Notes under the pieces: generated by a model | What the model was told of the DNA's origin: nothing | Database searches by the model: none | Seen by the model: the letters and a program-made list of their open reading frames with translations, nothing else | Made by a program: the position numbers and the translations under genes | Assembly (NCBI RefSeq): GCF_030064675.1 | Contig: NZ_CP116413.1 | Location: 5,550,001 to 5,614,000, forward strand | DNA length: 64,000 bases | Origin: Crossiella sp. CA-258035 | GTDB lineage: Bacteria; Actinomycetota; Actinomycetes; Mycobacteriales; Pseudonocardiaceae | Reading direction: 5' to 3' | In this document: positions 24,166 through 33,512 of the stretch, in pieces | Layout of the letters: the number at the start of each line of letters is the position of its first letter | Numbering within the stretch: position 1 is the stretch's first letter

Positions 24166-25589
24166 GGACAGACAAGCTGATCCTGTTGCTGGCCTGCGCC
24201 TGCGCGTTCATGGTGATCATGGACGCCACCATCGTCTCGGTGGCGCTGCCCGACATCGGCGGCGCGCTGGGCTTTCCCGCCGAGTCACTGCCCTGGGTGG
24301 TCAACGCCTACACGCTGGCCTTCGCCGGGTTCCTGCTGCTGGGCGGGCGGTGCGCGGACACCTTCGGCCAGCGGCGGATCCTGCTGCTCGGTCTCAGCCT
24401 GTTCACCCTGGCCCGCACCGTCGGCGGCCTGGCCACCGGGCCGGGGCTGCTGCTGGCCGCGCGGGCCGCGCAGGGACTCGGCGGCGCGCTGCTGATGCCG
24501 GTCACGCTGTCCCTGCTCACCACCACGTTCACCGATCCGGACCGGCGGACCAGGGCACTGGCCACCTGGAGCTCGGTCGGCGCGGTCGGCGCGGCCAGCG
24601 GCCCGGTGGTCGGCGGGCTGCTCACCGAGGCGCTGAGCTGGCGCTGGGTGTTCTTCGTGACCGTGCCGATCGGGGTGGCCGCGATGGTGCTGGCGGCCCG
24701 GATCCTGCCGCCACGGGACCGGGCTGACTCCCCCGCCCGCCTGGACACCGTGGGCGCGGTGCTGGCCACGGCCGGGCTGGTGGGCGTGGTGTACGCGGTG
24801 ATGGGCTCGGCCCAGGCCGGACTGGCCAGCCCCTCGGTGTTCGGGCCGCTGCTCGGCGGCGTCCTGCTGCTGGCGGTGTTCCTGGTGCACCAGGCGCGGT
24901 GGGCGGCCGATCCGCTGGTGCCGCTCGGTGTGTTCCGGCTGGGTTCGGTGGCCGCGGCGAACGGGGTGATGTTCCTGCTGGGACTGGGTTTCTTCGCCAG
25001 CCCGATCCTGATCTCGCTGTACCTGCAGTACGTCTCCGGCGCCACGCCGATGGAAGCCGGGCTCGGCTACCTGCCGATCGGGGTGGCGATGTGCGTCGGC
25101 GCGCGGGCGGCGGGACCGCTCACCGTGCGCTGGGGCGCGCGCCGGGCGACCGTGCTGTGCTGCCTGGTCGGCGCGGCCGGATTCCTTGCCACCGGGGCAC
25201 TTCTGGGCGTGGACCAGCCCTACCTGGTCGCGGTCGCACTGCCGGGGGTGGTGCTCGGGCTGGGCAGCGCGGCGGCGTTCACCCCGATCACGGTGGCGGC
25301 CACCGCGGGCCTGCCGCCGCGGCACAACGGGCTGGCCGCCGGACTGCTCAACGCGATCCGGCAGACCAGCGGCGCGATCGGCCTCGCGGTGCTGAGCACG
25401 GTGTCCGCCACAGTCAGCGGTGGCCAGGCCACTCGCCCCGCGCTGGCCGCGGGGTACTCGGCGGCCTTCCTGCTCTCGGCCGCCTTCCTGGTCGCCGCGG
25501 CCGTGCTGGCCGCCTTCGCCCTGCGCGCGCGTGACCCGTGTACGGTGTACACATGGGCACGGCGGACCGGATCGCGGCAGCGGCGCTGA
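24162..25589 (+). CDS. MFS drug efflux transporter, DHA2 (EmrB/QacA) family
   Basis: Proton-driven exporter of 475 aa with 14 predicted membrane helices. Motif D1 (FMVIMDATIVSVALPDIG) in TM1, the Arg/Asp of motif A (LLLGGRCADTFGQRRILLLG) and motif C in TM5 (GPVVGGLLTEALSWRWVFF) are present. ATG 24162 overlaps the small gene's stop. The family exports antibiotics, dyes and quaternary compounds; pairing with an amidase may mean that substrate or product is pumped out. The last 37 bp overlap the start of the TetR gene. Confidence 0.93.
   Translation: MRTDKLILLLACACAFMVIMDATIVSVALPDIGGALGFPAESLPWVVNAYTLAFAGFLLLGGRCADTFGQRRILLLGLSLFTLARTVGGLATGPGLLLAARAAQGLGGALLMPVTLSLLTTTFTDPDRRTRALATWSSVGAVGAASGPVVGGLLTEALSWRWVFFVTVPIGVAAMVLAARILPPRDRADSPARLDTVGAVLATAGLVGVVYAVMGSAQAGLASPSVFGPLLGGVLLLAVFLVHQARWAADPLVPLGVFRLGSVAAANGVMFLLGLGFFASPILISLYLQYVSGATPMEAGLGYLPIGVAMCVGARAAGPLTVRWGARRATVLCCLVGAAGFLATGALLGVDQPYLVAVALPGVVLGLGSAAAFTPITVAATAGLPPRHNGLAAGLLNAIRQTSGAIGLAVLSTVSATVSGGQATRPALAAGYSAAFLLSAAFLVAAAVLAAFALRARDPCTVYTWARRTGSRQRR
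25538..25552. promoter_or_regulatory. autoregulatory TetR operator
   Basis: Perfect inverted repeat GTGTAC-GGT-GTACAC directly abutting the ATG of the TetR gene. It contains the probable -10 (TACGGT, 25541-25546), seven... i.e. six bases before ATG 25553, so a bound repressor would block its own leaderless transcript. It lies inside the 3' end of the efflux gene. Confidence 0.65.
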
Positions 25590-26125
25590 CGATCCTGCTG
25601 GCAGAGGGGGCACAGGCGGTGACCATGCGCCGGGTGGCCGCGGCCGCCGGGGTCACCACGATGGCCAGCTACCGGCACTTCCCGAACCGGGAGGCGTTGC
25701 TGCGCACCGTGGTGGACAACGCGGTCGCCGAGGTCACCGCGACCTGGGGGCGGCGCAGTCCGGACGGGACCTTCGAGCAGCGGGTGGACGGCCTGGCCGA
25801 GGACTTCCTGGACTTCGCGCTGGGCCAGCCGAACCTGTACACCTTCGTCATCACCGAGCGGCGGGACGGGGTGCGGCAGTTCCCCTCGGACTTCCAGGCA
25901 GGCGACTCGCCGACCTTCGCCCCGGTGTTCGCGGTGGTGGCCGAGGCCATCCGGGACGGGCTGCTGCGCGAGGGTGATCCACTGGAGGTCACCCTGGCCC
26001 TGACCACCCCGGTGCTGGGCCTGTTGCAGCTGTACCACGGCGGCCGCATCGCACTGTCCGAAAAGGACTTCCGCGCGCTGTGCAAGCGCACGACCGAGAG
26101 GGTGCTCGATGGCCTCCGCACGTGA
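25553..26125 (+). CDS. TetR-family transcriptional regulator
   Basis: Repressor of 190 aa. The N-terminal HTH reads TILLAEGAQAVTMRRVAAAAGVTTMASYRHFPNREALL over about residues 10-47 (key part VTMRRVAAAAGVTTMASYRHF). A ligand-binding helical domain follows. ATG 25553 was chosen because a perfect dyad containing a -10 ends at 25552; the frame is open five codons further. The promoter lies inside the efflux gene, so it has both its own transcript and probable read-through from the amidase operon. It probably regulates itself and perhaps the downstream Lnt-like gene; no copy of the dyad was noticed before the amidase. Confidence 0.88.
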   Translation: MGTADRIAAAALTILLAEGAQAVTMRRVAAAAGVTTMASYRHFPNREALLRTVVDNAVAEVTATWGRRSPDGTFEQRVDGLAEDFLDFALGQPNLYTFVITERRDGVRQFPSDFQAGDSPTFAPVFAVVAEAIRDGLLREGDPLEVTLALTTPVLGLLQLYHGGRIALSEKDFRALCKRTTERVLDGLRT

Positions 26126-27496
26126 CCGCGTGCTCGCCGTGGCCGCGTCCGGGGCGCTGTTCTACTTCGGCACCGGCATGTCCCCGGTCCCCGCGCTGAC
26201 CTGGCTGGCCCCGTTGCCGGTGCTGCTGCTGGCTTCCCGGGTCCCGGCCTGGACCGCTGCGGGGCCGGGTTCCTGGCCTACCTGGCGGGGACGGCGAACG
26301 CCTGGGAGTTCCAGCTGCGCTCGCACGACACCCCGATGTGGCCGGTCGGGCTGATGATCAACGTGGGCATGTCGCTGGTGTTCGCGCTGGCGGTGTGGGG
26401 CTTCCACCGGCAGGCAGTGCGCGGGCGGGCGCTGCTGGCCGCGCTGACCGCGTCCGCGCTGTGGACCGGGACGGTGTGCCTGGTGTCGGTGGCCAACCCG
26501 ATGGGGATCATGGGGACGCTGGCCAACGACCTCGGCGATGTGCCGCTGGTGTTGCAGACCGCGGCGGTGACCGGGATGTGGGGCGTGGAGTTCCTGGTGC
26601 TGCTGGCGCCCGCGACGATCGCGGCGGTGCTCGCGCCCGGGGCGCGGGGCCGCGTGCTGACCGCGGCCGTCGCCGTGGTGGTGCTGGCGGTAGCGCTGGG
26701 CGCGGGTGCCTTGCGGCTGGCCGAGTCCGGCGGCCCGGTCCAGCGGGTGGCCGCGATCTCCACCAACCAGCGGATGTGGGCCCCGGACCTGGCCACCCCC
26801 GCCGGCCGGGACCTGGTCGCCGCCTACGCCGAGCGGATCGCCGCGCTGCCCGCCGGGGTCCGCGCCGTGGTGCTGCCGGAGGGGTCCTTCGGCGCGCACG
26901 AGACCCGGCCCGCCGCGCTGTTCGACCCGATGCGCCGCCTGGCCAAGGACCGCGCCCTGGACATCGTGGTCGGCTATATGCGCTGGGACGGCGCGGCCAA
27001 GTACAACTACGCCGCCTTTTTCCCGGCTGATGGCGGCGAGCCCGTCTCCTACCTCAAGCACCACAACCCGGCAGGCGTGCCGGGCGCCGAACTCCTCGTC
27101 CGGGACCGGGCAGGCGTGGTGATCTGCGGGGATGTCAACCACTCCGCCCCGGTCAGTGACTACGCGGCCGCGGGCACCGGCCTGCTGCTGGCACCGGCCG
27201 CGGACGAGGTAGACAACGGCTGGCAGCACGCCCGGATGATGCTGCTCCGCGGGGTCGAGCACGGCCAGGCCACGGTGTGGGCGGCGCGCACCGGCACGCT
27301 GACCATCGCCGACGGGTACGGGCGGGTGCTGGCCGAGGCGCGCACCGACCGGCCGGAGCCGTTCGCGACCGTGGTCGCCGAACTGCCGACCGGGCCGGGC
27401 GCGACGCTGTACACCCGGTTCGGTGACTGGTTCGGCTGGTTGTGCCTCGCGCTGGGCGTCGGCGGGCTGTTCCTGCGCGCCCGACGCGGTGACTGA
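26109..27496 (+). pseudogene. apolipoprotein N-acyltransferase-like/nitrilase membrane protein, frameshifted
   Basis: Two frames together make one Lnt-like protein of about 460 aa. The first frame (from ATG 26109) gives MASARDRVLAVAASGALFYF with two hydrophobic segments. Near 26251-26270 it must slip (net loss of one base) into the frame that reads GFLAYLAGTANAWEFQLRS and continues to 27496. The nitrilase triad is present: Glu in VVLPEGSFG, Lys in SYLKHHNPAG, Cys in VVICGDVNHS. Several membrane helices precede it and one follows, as in Lnt, which acylates the N-terminal cysteine of lipoproteins. The single-base loss next to GGGG may be a sequencing error or a real disabling mutation. The start overlaps the TetR gene by 17 bp. 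Confidence 0.75.
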
Positions 27497-27567
27497 TCGC
27501 GCCGGGGTGTTTACCAACGCGCGACGGGGGTAGACCGGGGCGACTACGCACTCACAAGGGAGCCCAG

Positions 27568-28011
27568 ATGTCTTCCACCGCAACGGTTCGGCGCACCCCA
27601 GTTCAGACTGCCGCGCTCGTGGTCGGCGTGGTGTTCCTGCTCGTGGGCATCGCCGGGTTCATCCCGGGACTGACGACCAACTTCGACTCGCTCACCTTCG
27701 CCGGCCACCACTCCGGGGCGCTGCTGATGGGGGTCTTCGCGGTCTCCGTCGTGCACAACCTGGTGCACCTGGCCTTCGGCTTCGCCGCACTGGCGCTGGC
27801 CCGCAGCACCAGGGGCGCGGCGCTGTACCTGGTCGGCGGCGGGCTGATCTACCTGGTGCTGTGGTTCTACGGACTGCTGATCGACCACAACAGCGCGGCG
27901 AACTTCGTGCCGGTCAACGACGCGGACAACTGGCTGCACCTGGTACTGGCCCTGGGGATGATCGGACTGGCGTTCGGTCTCGGTGGCCGGACGCTGCGCG
28001 AGACCCGGTAA
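27568..28011 (+). CDS. DUF4383 domain membrane protein
   Basis: Small membrane protein of 147 aa with four hydrophobic helices (about 12-34, 50-75, 85-103, 118-138). The conserved polar motifs VVHNLVHLAFG and NWLHLVLALGMIGLAF carry histidines within the membrane, typical of the actinobacterial DUF4383 family, often stress- or sigma-factor-controlled. AAGGGAG precedes ATG 27568. It is transcribed alone; function unknown. Confidence 0.88.
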   Translation: MSSTATVRRTPVQTAALVVGVVFLLVGIAGFIPGLTTNFDSLTFAGHHSGALLMGVFAVSVVHNLVHLAFGFAALALARSTRGAALYLVGGGLIYLVLWFYGLLIDHNSAANFVPVNDADNWLHLVLALGMIGLAFGLGGRTLRETR

Positions 28012-28146
28012 ACACCGAACTTCAACTGAAAAACCCCTGACCCGTACTTCCCGGTAGCGTCTTTCCACGGGGTTGCGCGAATATGTACCGTCGGCGGCAC
28101 TTTGAAGCATGTTCGCGCACACCCTCATCCCCGCCGGGAGTACGAC

Positions 28147-30900
28147 ATGCGAGTGCCCCGACCCCTGCGCCGCCTGATCGGCGTCCTCTCCCTGCTCGCG
28201 CTGCTGGCCTTCGGGCAGCAGGCACAGGCCCAGCCAGCCGAGCGGACCCTCGGTGCGATCACCGGGATCAGCCAGGACGGATCCACCGTCGCCATCAGCG
28301 CGGGCAGTGACCGCGTCCGGGTGGCCTTCCTGCAGCCCGATGTGTTCCGGCTCTGGCTCGGCCCCGGCGGCTCGTTCGCCGATCCGGTCGGCCGCGCCAT
28401 CCTGACCAGCACCGACTTCGGCCCGGTGCGCACCACCGTCACCGAGACCACCGACTACTACAAGATCGAGACCGACGCGGTGGTGCTGCGCGCGTACCAG
28501 AAACCGCTGCGCTTCGCGCTGTACCGCAAGGACAACCAGACCCTGGTGTGGCAGGAGTCGGCCGGGCTGACCTGGAGCACCAGCGCCGCGCGGCAGCGGC
28601 TGGTGCGGGGCCAGGACGAGCAGTTCTACGGCACCGGGCTGCGGCTGGGCGCGTGGGCGCTGCGGGACAAGACGGTGCCGGTGCGGGTGGACAACAAGTG
28701 GAACGAGGGCAACAACGCCAGCCCGGCCCCGTTCTACCTGTCCACCAACGGTTACGGCGTGGTGCGCAACACCTGGTCACCGGGCAGCTACGCCTTCACC
28801 TCGCCGGTGCAGACCACGCACGAGGAGGGCCGGTTCGACGCGGTGTACTTCGCCGGGCAGGGCCTCAAGGACGTGCTCGACCGGTACACCGACGTGACCG
28901 GGAAGCCTTTCCTGGCCCCGATCTACGGTCTGGAGATGGGGCACGCGGACTGCTGGAACGCGAGCAACCCCGAGTACCAGGGCGACCACAACCGGGTGGA
29001 CCACCAGACGACCCCGGATGTGCTCAAGTACGCCGAGCAGGCCCGCGCGGCGGACATGCCCTCGGGCTGGTTCCTGCCCAACGACGGCTACGGCTGCGGC
29101 TACACCAAGCTGCCGGAGACGGTGAAGTCCTTGCAGGACAAGGGCTTCTACACCGGGCTGTGGACCTCCACCGGACTGAAGAACGTCAAGGAGGAGGTCC
29201 GCGCGGGCTCGCGGATGATCAAGACCGACGTGGCCTGGATCGGCGGCGGCTACCAGAAGGCGTTCGAGGGCGTGCAGCAGGCGGTCTCCGGGATCGAGGA
29301 CAACAGCGATGCCCGCCGGTTCGTCTGGACGGTCGATGGCTGGGCAGGCACCCAGCGCAACGCGGTGGTCTGGACCGGGGACACCGAGGGCGACTGGGAC
29401 AACATGCGCTGGCACGTCCCGGCGATCACCGGCGCGGGCTTCTCCGCGCTGAACTACGCGGCTGGCGATGTGGACGGGATCTTCGCGGGCAGCCCGGACA
29501 CCTACTCGCGGGACTTGCAGTGGAAGGCGTTCACGCCGGTGCTGATGAGCATGTCCGGCTGGGGCGCGAAGAATCCCACCTCGGCCTACCAGGACAAGCA
29601 GCCCTGGCGGTTCGACGCGGCGCACCAGGAGATCAACCGCAGGTACCTCAAGCTCAAGATGCGGCTCACCCCGTACTTCTACTCGATGGCGCGGGTGGCG
29701 CACGAGACCGGGGTGCCGACCACCAGGGCGATGGTGCTGGAGTACCCCAACGACCCGATCGCCAGGGGAAACCAGACCAGCCAGCAGTTCCTGGCCGGGG
29801 ACGCCTTCCTGGTCGCGCCGGTGACCTCGGCGACCTCCACCAGGGACGGCATCTACCTGCCCGCGGGCACCTGGACCGACTACTGGACCGGCACGGTGTA
29901 CCAGGGTCCGGGCACCTTCGACGGCTACCAGGCCCCGCTGGACCGGCTGCCGCTGTTCGTCAAGGGCGGCGCGATCGTGCCGATGTGGCCGCAGCTCAAC
30001 CACCACCGGGAGAAGCCGAAGACGCCGATCACCTTCGACGTCTACCCCAACGGCAGCTCCAGCTTCGAGCTGTACGAGGACGACGGGGTCACCCGGCGGT
30101 TCCAGCGCGGTGAGCACGCCAAGCAGCAGGTGTCGGTGTCCGCGCCGACCGGCGGCCGCGGCGATGTCACGGTGCGGGTCGGCGCGTCCGTCGGCGACTA
30201 CGCGGGCAAGCCTGCCAGCCGGGGTTACGAGCTGGCGGTGCACGTGGCCGGCGCGCCGGGCAAGGTGACGCTGGGCGGCAGCGCGCTGACCGGCTACACC
30301 AAGCGCGCCGACTACGAGGCGGCGGCGACCGGCTGGTTCTTCGAGCGCGGCGTGCTGCACGTGCGCACCGGCTCGCAGTCCATCGGCGCGGCGTTCACCA
30401 TCACCGCCGAGGGCGTGCAACTGCCGGTGCCACAGGCGATCCCGACCAGGGCGGACGAGCCGATCGCCAAGTCCGGCTGGTCGGTCAAGCACGTGGACAG
30501 CCAGGAGACCGCGGGCGAGAACGGGGCCGCGGCCAACGCCATCGACGACAACCCCGGCACCCAGTGGCACACCCAGTGGTCGGGCACGGGTTCGGCGCTG
30601 CCGCACGAGATCCAGCTCGACCTGGGCGCCACGCACGAGATCACCGGCCTGTCCTATCTGCCGAGGCAGGACAGCGGGGTCAACGGCGGCATCAAGGGCT
30701 ACGAGGTCTACGTCAGCACCGACGGCACGAGCTGGGGCCAGGCGGTGGCGACCGGGAACTTCGCCGCGGACAAGGGCGAGAAGCTGGTCAGCTTCGCCGC
30801 GAAAACGGGGCGGTACCTGAGGTTGCGGGCCACCAGTGAGATCAACGGCGGCACCTGGACCAGTGCGGCCGAGATCGGCGCGCGCAGACTGAAGAAATAG
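28147..30900 (+). CDS. secreted GH31-family glycoside hydrolase with C-terminal discoidin (CBM32-type) domain
   Basis: Exported enzyme of 917 aa: Sec signal (RRLIGVLSLLALLAFG, cleavage near AQA), N-terminal beta-sandwich, GH31 (beta/alpha)8 barrel (about 240-560), all-beta domains, and an F5/8 type C domain at about 780-915 (WHTQWSGTGSALPHEIQLDL, GWSVKHVDSQET). Nucleophile Asp361 lies in MIKTDVAWIG and acid/base Asp412 in WTGDTEGDWDNMRW. The barrel motifs (ADCWNASNPEYQ, PNDGYGCGYTKLP, DGWAGTQRN) recall the GH31 subgroup with alpha-N-acetylgalactosaminidase activity rather than alpha-glucosidases; this is from memory. GGGAG seven bases before ATG 28147 sets the start. An AAA-LuxR activator gene follows directly. 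Confidence 0.9.
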   Translation: MRVPRPLRRLIGVLSLLALLAFGQQAQAQPAERTLGAITGISQDGSTVAISAGSDRVRVAFLQPDVFRLWLGPGGSFADPVGRAILTSTDFGPVRTTVTETTDYYKIETDAVVLRAYQKPLRFALYRKDNQTLVWQESAGLTWSTSAARQRLVRGQDEQFYGTGLRLGAWALRDKTVPVRVDNKWNEGNNASPAPFYLSTNGYGVVRNTWSPGSYAFTSPVQTTHEEGRFDAVYFAGQGLKDVLDRYTDVTGKPFLAPIYGLEMGHADCWNASNPEYQGDHNRVDHQTTPDVLKYAEQARAADMPSGWFLPNDGYGCGYTKLPETVKSLQDKGFYTGLWTSTGLKNVKEEVRAGSRMIKTDVAWIGGGYQKAFEGVQQAVSGIEDNSDARRFVWTVDGWAGTQRNAVVWTGDTEGDWDNMRWHVPAITGAGFSALNYAAGDVDGIFAGSPDTYSRDLQWKAFTPVLMSMSGWGAKNPTSAYQDKQPWRFDAAHQEINRRYLKLKMRLTPYFYSMARVAHETGVPTTRAMVLEYPNDPIARGNQTSQQFLAGDAFLVAPVTSATSTRDGIYLPAGTWTDYWTGTVYQGPGTFDGYQAPLDRLPLFVKGGAIVPMWPQLNHHREKPKTPITFDVYPNGSSSFELYEDDGVTRRFQRGEHAKQQVSVSAPTGGRGDVTVRVGASVGDYAGKPASRGYELAVHVAGAPGKVTLGGSALTGYTKRADYEAAATGWFFERGVLHVRTGSQSIGAAFTITAEGVQLPVPQAIPTRADEPIAKSGWSVKHVDSQETAGENGAAANAIDDNPGTQWHTQWSGTGSALPHEIQLDLGATHEITGLSYLPRQDSGVNGGIKGYEVYVSTDGTSWGQAVATGNFAADKGEKLVSFAAKTGRYLRLRATSEINGGTWTSAAEIGARRLKK

Positions 30901-30906
30901 TCCACA

Positions 30907-33512
30907 GTGGACAGAGAGTCGCTGGTGGCGCGGGTGGGCGAGCTGATCGCGCACCCGCCCGCCGTGGTGCTGGTGGACGGCGCGGCGGGCCTGGGCAAGT
31001 CCTGGCTCGCCGCGCGGGTGCTCGCCGGGTCGACCGCCGGGGTGCGGGCGCTGGTCGAATGTCTTGGGCTGCCGGATGAGCCGAAGGTGTTGCTGCGCGA
31101 GGTGGTGCGGGCGCTGGTGGAGGCCGGGTGCGATCCGGCGGCGGGGCGGGCGGTGATCACCGCGGCGGAGCAGGCGGACGTCTCGGCCTACCGGACCTGC
31201 GCGGCACTGCGCGAACTGCTCGCCGGGGCGGGTTCGGCGCTGCTCGTGGTCGACGACCTCAGGCTGGCCGACCGTTGGTCGCGCGGGGTTTTGCGGTGCT
31301 GCGCGACCCGGCTGCCCCCGGGGGTCGCGATGGTGCTCACCTCCGCGCCGTGGCCTGGACCACGGGTCGAGCTGGCGCCGCTGCGGGTGGCCGAGGTGGC
31401 GGCGCTGGTGGACGCGCCGGAGCCCTGGGTGGCCGAGGTGCACCGGCTCACCGGCGGGATTCCGTTGCTGGTCAACGAGGTCCTGGACCGGATCACCCCT
31501 GCCGACGGCGAGCCGGGCGCGGCGCTGGTGCGCGCCGGGCTGCCGAGGAGGGTGCTGGAGCTGGTGGCCGACCGCCTGAACCCGGTACCGGCCGTGGTGC
31601 AGTCGCCGCGTTGCTGCGCGGGCCGATCGACCCGGCGGTCCCGGCGCGGGTGTGCGGGGTGGACTCGGCCAGGGCGGAGGCGGCGCTGGTGCGGGCGGTG
31701 GACGCCGGGCTGCTCGCGGTGCGCCCGGACGGCGCGTTCGAGTTCCGGCCGCCGCTGTGGGCGCTCGCGGTGGCCGAGACCATGCCGGTGGCGCGGCGGC
31801 GGCAGGCCCATCCGGCGATCGTGCGGGCGCTGGACGGCGCGGCCCTGCCGGAGCTGATCCACCACTGCCGCGCGGCGGGCGACCTGGCCGCGGCCGCCCG
31901 GCACGCCGAACGCGCCGCGGACCGGGCCATGCGCGCCGGTGCGCCCGCCACCGCGGTCGGACTGCTGCGCGACCTGCTCGGCGAACCGGGGCTGCCCCGC
32001 CGGATCCGCGCGGGATTGGCCGGCCGACTGGGCAGGCTGACCGTGGGCAGCTGGTCCTACCGCGACACGGTCACCCTGCTGCGCGGCCTGGTCGCCGACG
32101 ACCTGCTGCCCGACGGCGTGCGCGGCGAGCTGCGACTGCACCTGGGCCTGCTGCTGGCCAACCAGGCCGGTGACGCCGACGCGGGCCGCGCGGAGCTGGT
32201 GCGCGCGGTCCCGGAACTGCGGCGGCGGCCCGCGCTGGCGGCCAGGGCGGTCTCCGCGCTGGCCCTGCCGCACCTGGGCACCGCGCCGATGGCCGAACAC
32301 CTGCGCTGGCTGGCCGAGCTGGACCGGCTCACGCCCCGGCGCGGCGATCCCGCGCTGCTGACCGCGATCGAGGTCAACCGGTCCACCACCCTGCTCCAGC
32401 TCGGCGACCACCGCGCCTGGGACGCGCTGCCGACCACCGGTCATCGGCTGGAGCTGCTGCGCGGCTACCTGAACTTCACCGACGCCGCGATCACCCTCGG
32501 CCACCACCGGGCCGCCGCCGGCTTCCTGGCCGAGGCCGAGTCGCTGGCCAGTGCGGCCCCGTACCTGGCGCAGTGGGCGACCACGAACCAGCTCCGCCTG
32601 GCCCTGGTCACCGGCCAGTGGACCGGCCTGGCCGAGCGGGTGCGCGCGCACCTGGGCACCGGCCCGCACAACCCGCGCTCGGCCGCCGAGTCACGGCTGG
32701 TGCTGGCCCGGCTCGCCTTCGCCAAGGGCGAGTGGGCGGAGGCCGAGTCGCTGCTGGCCGGACCTGGCTGGTGCGGCTCCGCGGTGCCCGCCGCGGCCGC
32801 CACCCGGATCCGGCTGGCCACCGCCCGCGGCCGACCGGCGGACCTGTCCTGTGCCGAGATCCGGCGCAAGGGCGTGTGGGTGTGGGCCGCCGAACTGGTG
32901 GACGCGGCGGTGGAAGCCCTGCTGCGACAAGGAGCTCCGGCCCCGGCGCGGACGCTGCTGGCCGAGTTCGCCGCGGAGATCGCGGACCGGGACTACCCGC
33001 TTGGACAGGCGATGTTGGCCTACGACAACGGATTGGTGGCCGCCGCGGACGGGAATGCCGATGGCGCGGCGGCGCTGCTCGCGGACGCGGCGGAGCAGTT
33101 CGCCGCTCTCCCCCGCCCCTACGAGCACGCCCGCGCCGTCGAAGCCCTGGCCCGGCACCTGTTCACCACCGGCGAGCAGACCACCGCCGAGCAGCGGATC
33201 GCCGAGGCCGCGCGGATGTTCGGCGAGCTCGGCGCGAGCTGGGACGCCGCCCGCTGCGAACGCCTGCTGCGCCAGCACCGCGGCCCGCTCGGCGGCGGAC
33301 CGGGCAGGCGCGGCTACGGCGGCGCGCTGTCCCCGCGCGAGCGGGAGGTGGCCCGGCTGATCACCTCGGGGCGCACCAACCGGGAGATCGCCGAGCTGCT
33401 GTTCCTGTCCCCGCGCACGGTGGAGCGGCACGTGGCCAGCCTGCTGCGCAAGCTCGGCGCGCGCAGCCGCACCGAGGTCAGCCCCGGGGCGCGAAGAACA
33501 CGCCCAGGATGA
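30907..33512 (+). pseudogene. LuxR-family ATP-binding (LAL/MalT-like) activator, frameshifted
   Basis: Large regulator of about 868 aa split between two frames. The first (GTG 30907) has a Walker A DGAAGLGKSW, Walker B SALLVVDDLRLAD and a STAND ATPase layout. Near 31585-31610 the frame must drop one base, after which ALLRGPIDPAVPARVCGVDS continues through helical TPR-like repeats to a C-terminal LuxR HTH (LSPREREVARLITSGRTNRE, IAELLFLSPRTVERHVASLL). The last residues after RTEV are unlike the usual helix and overlap the convergent membrane gene by 35 bp. Sitting directly after the GH31 gene, it could control carbohydrate genes. As sequenced it is broken; a read error is possible. Confidence 0.75.

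Noticed and set aside
28777-31443. 888-codon minus-strand open frame opposite the GH31 gene
   Set aside because: It mirrors the GH31 coding frame, is Arg/Gly/His/Val-rich with no domain motif, and crosses two real genes; an antisense shadow of high third-position GC.
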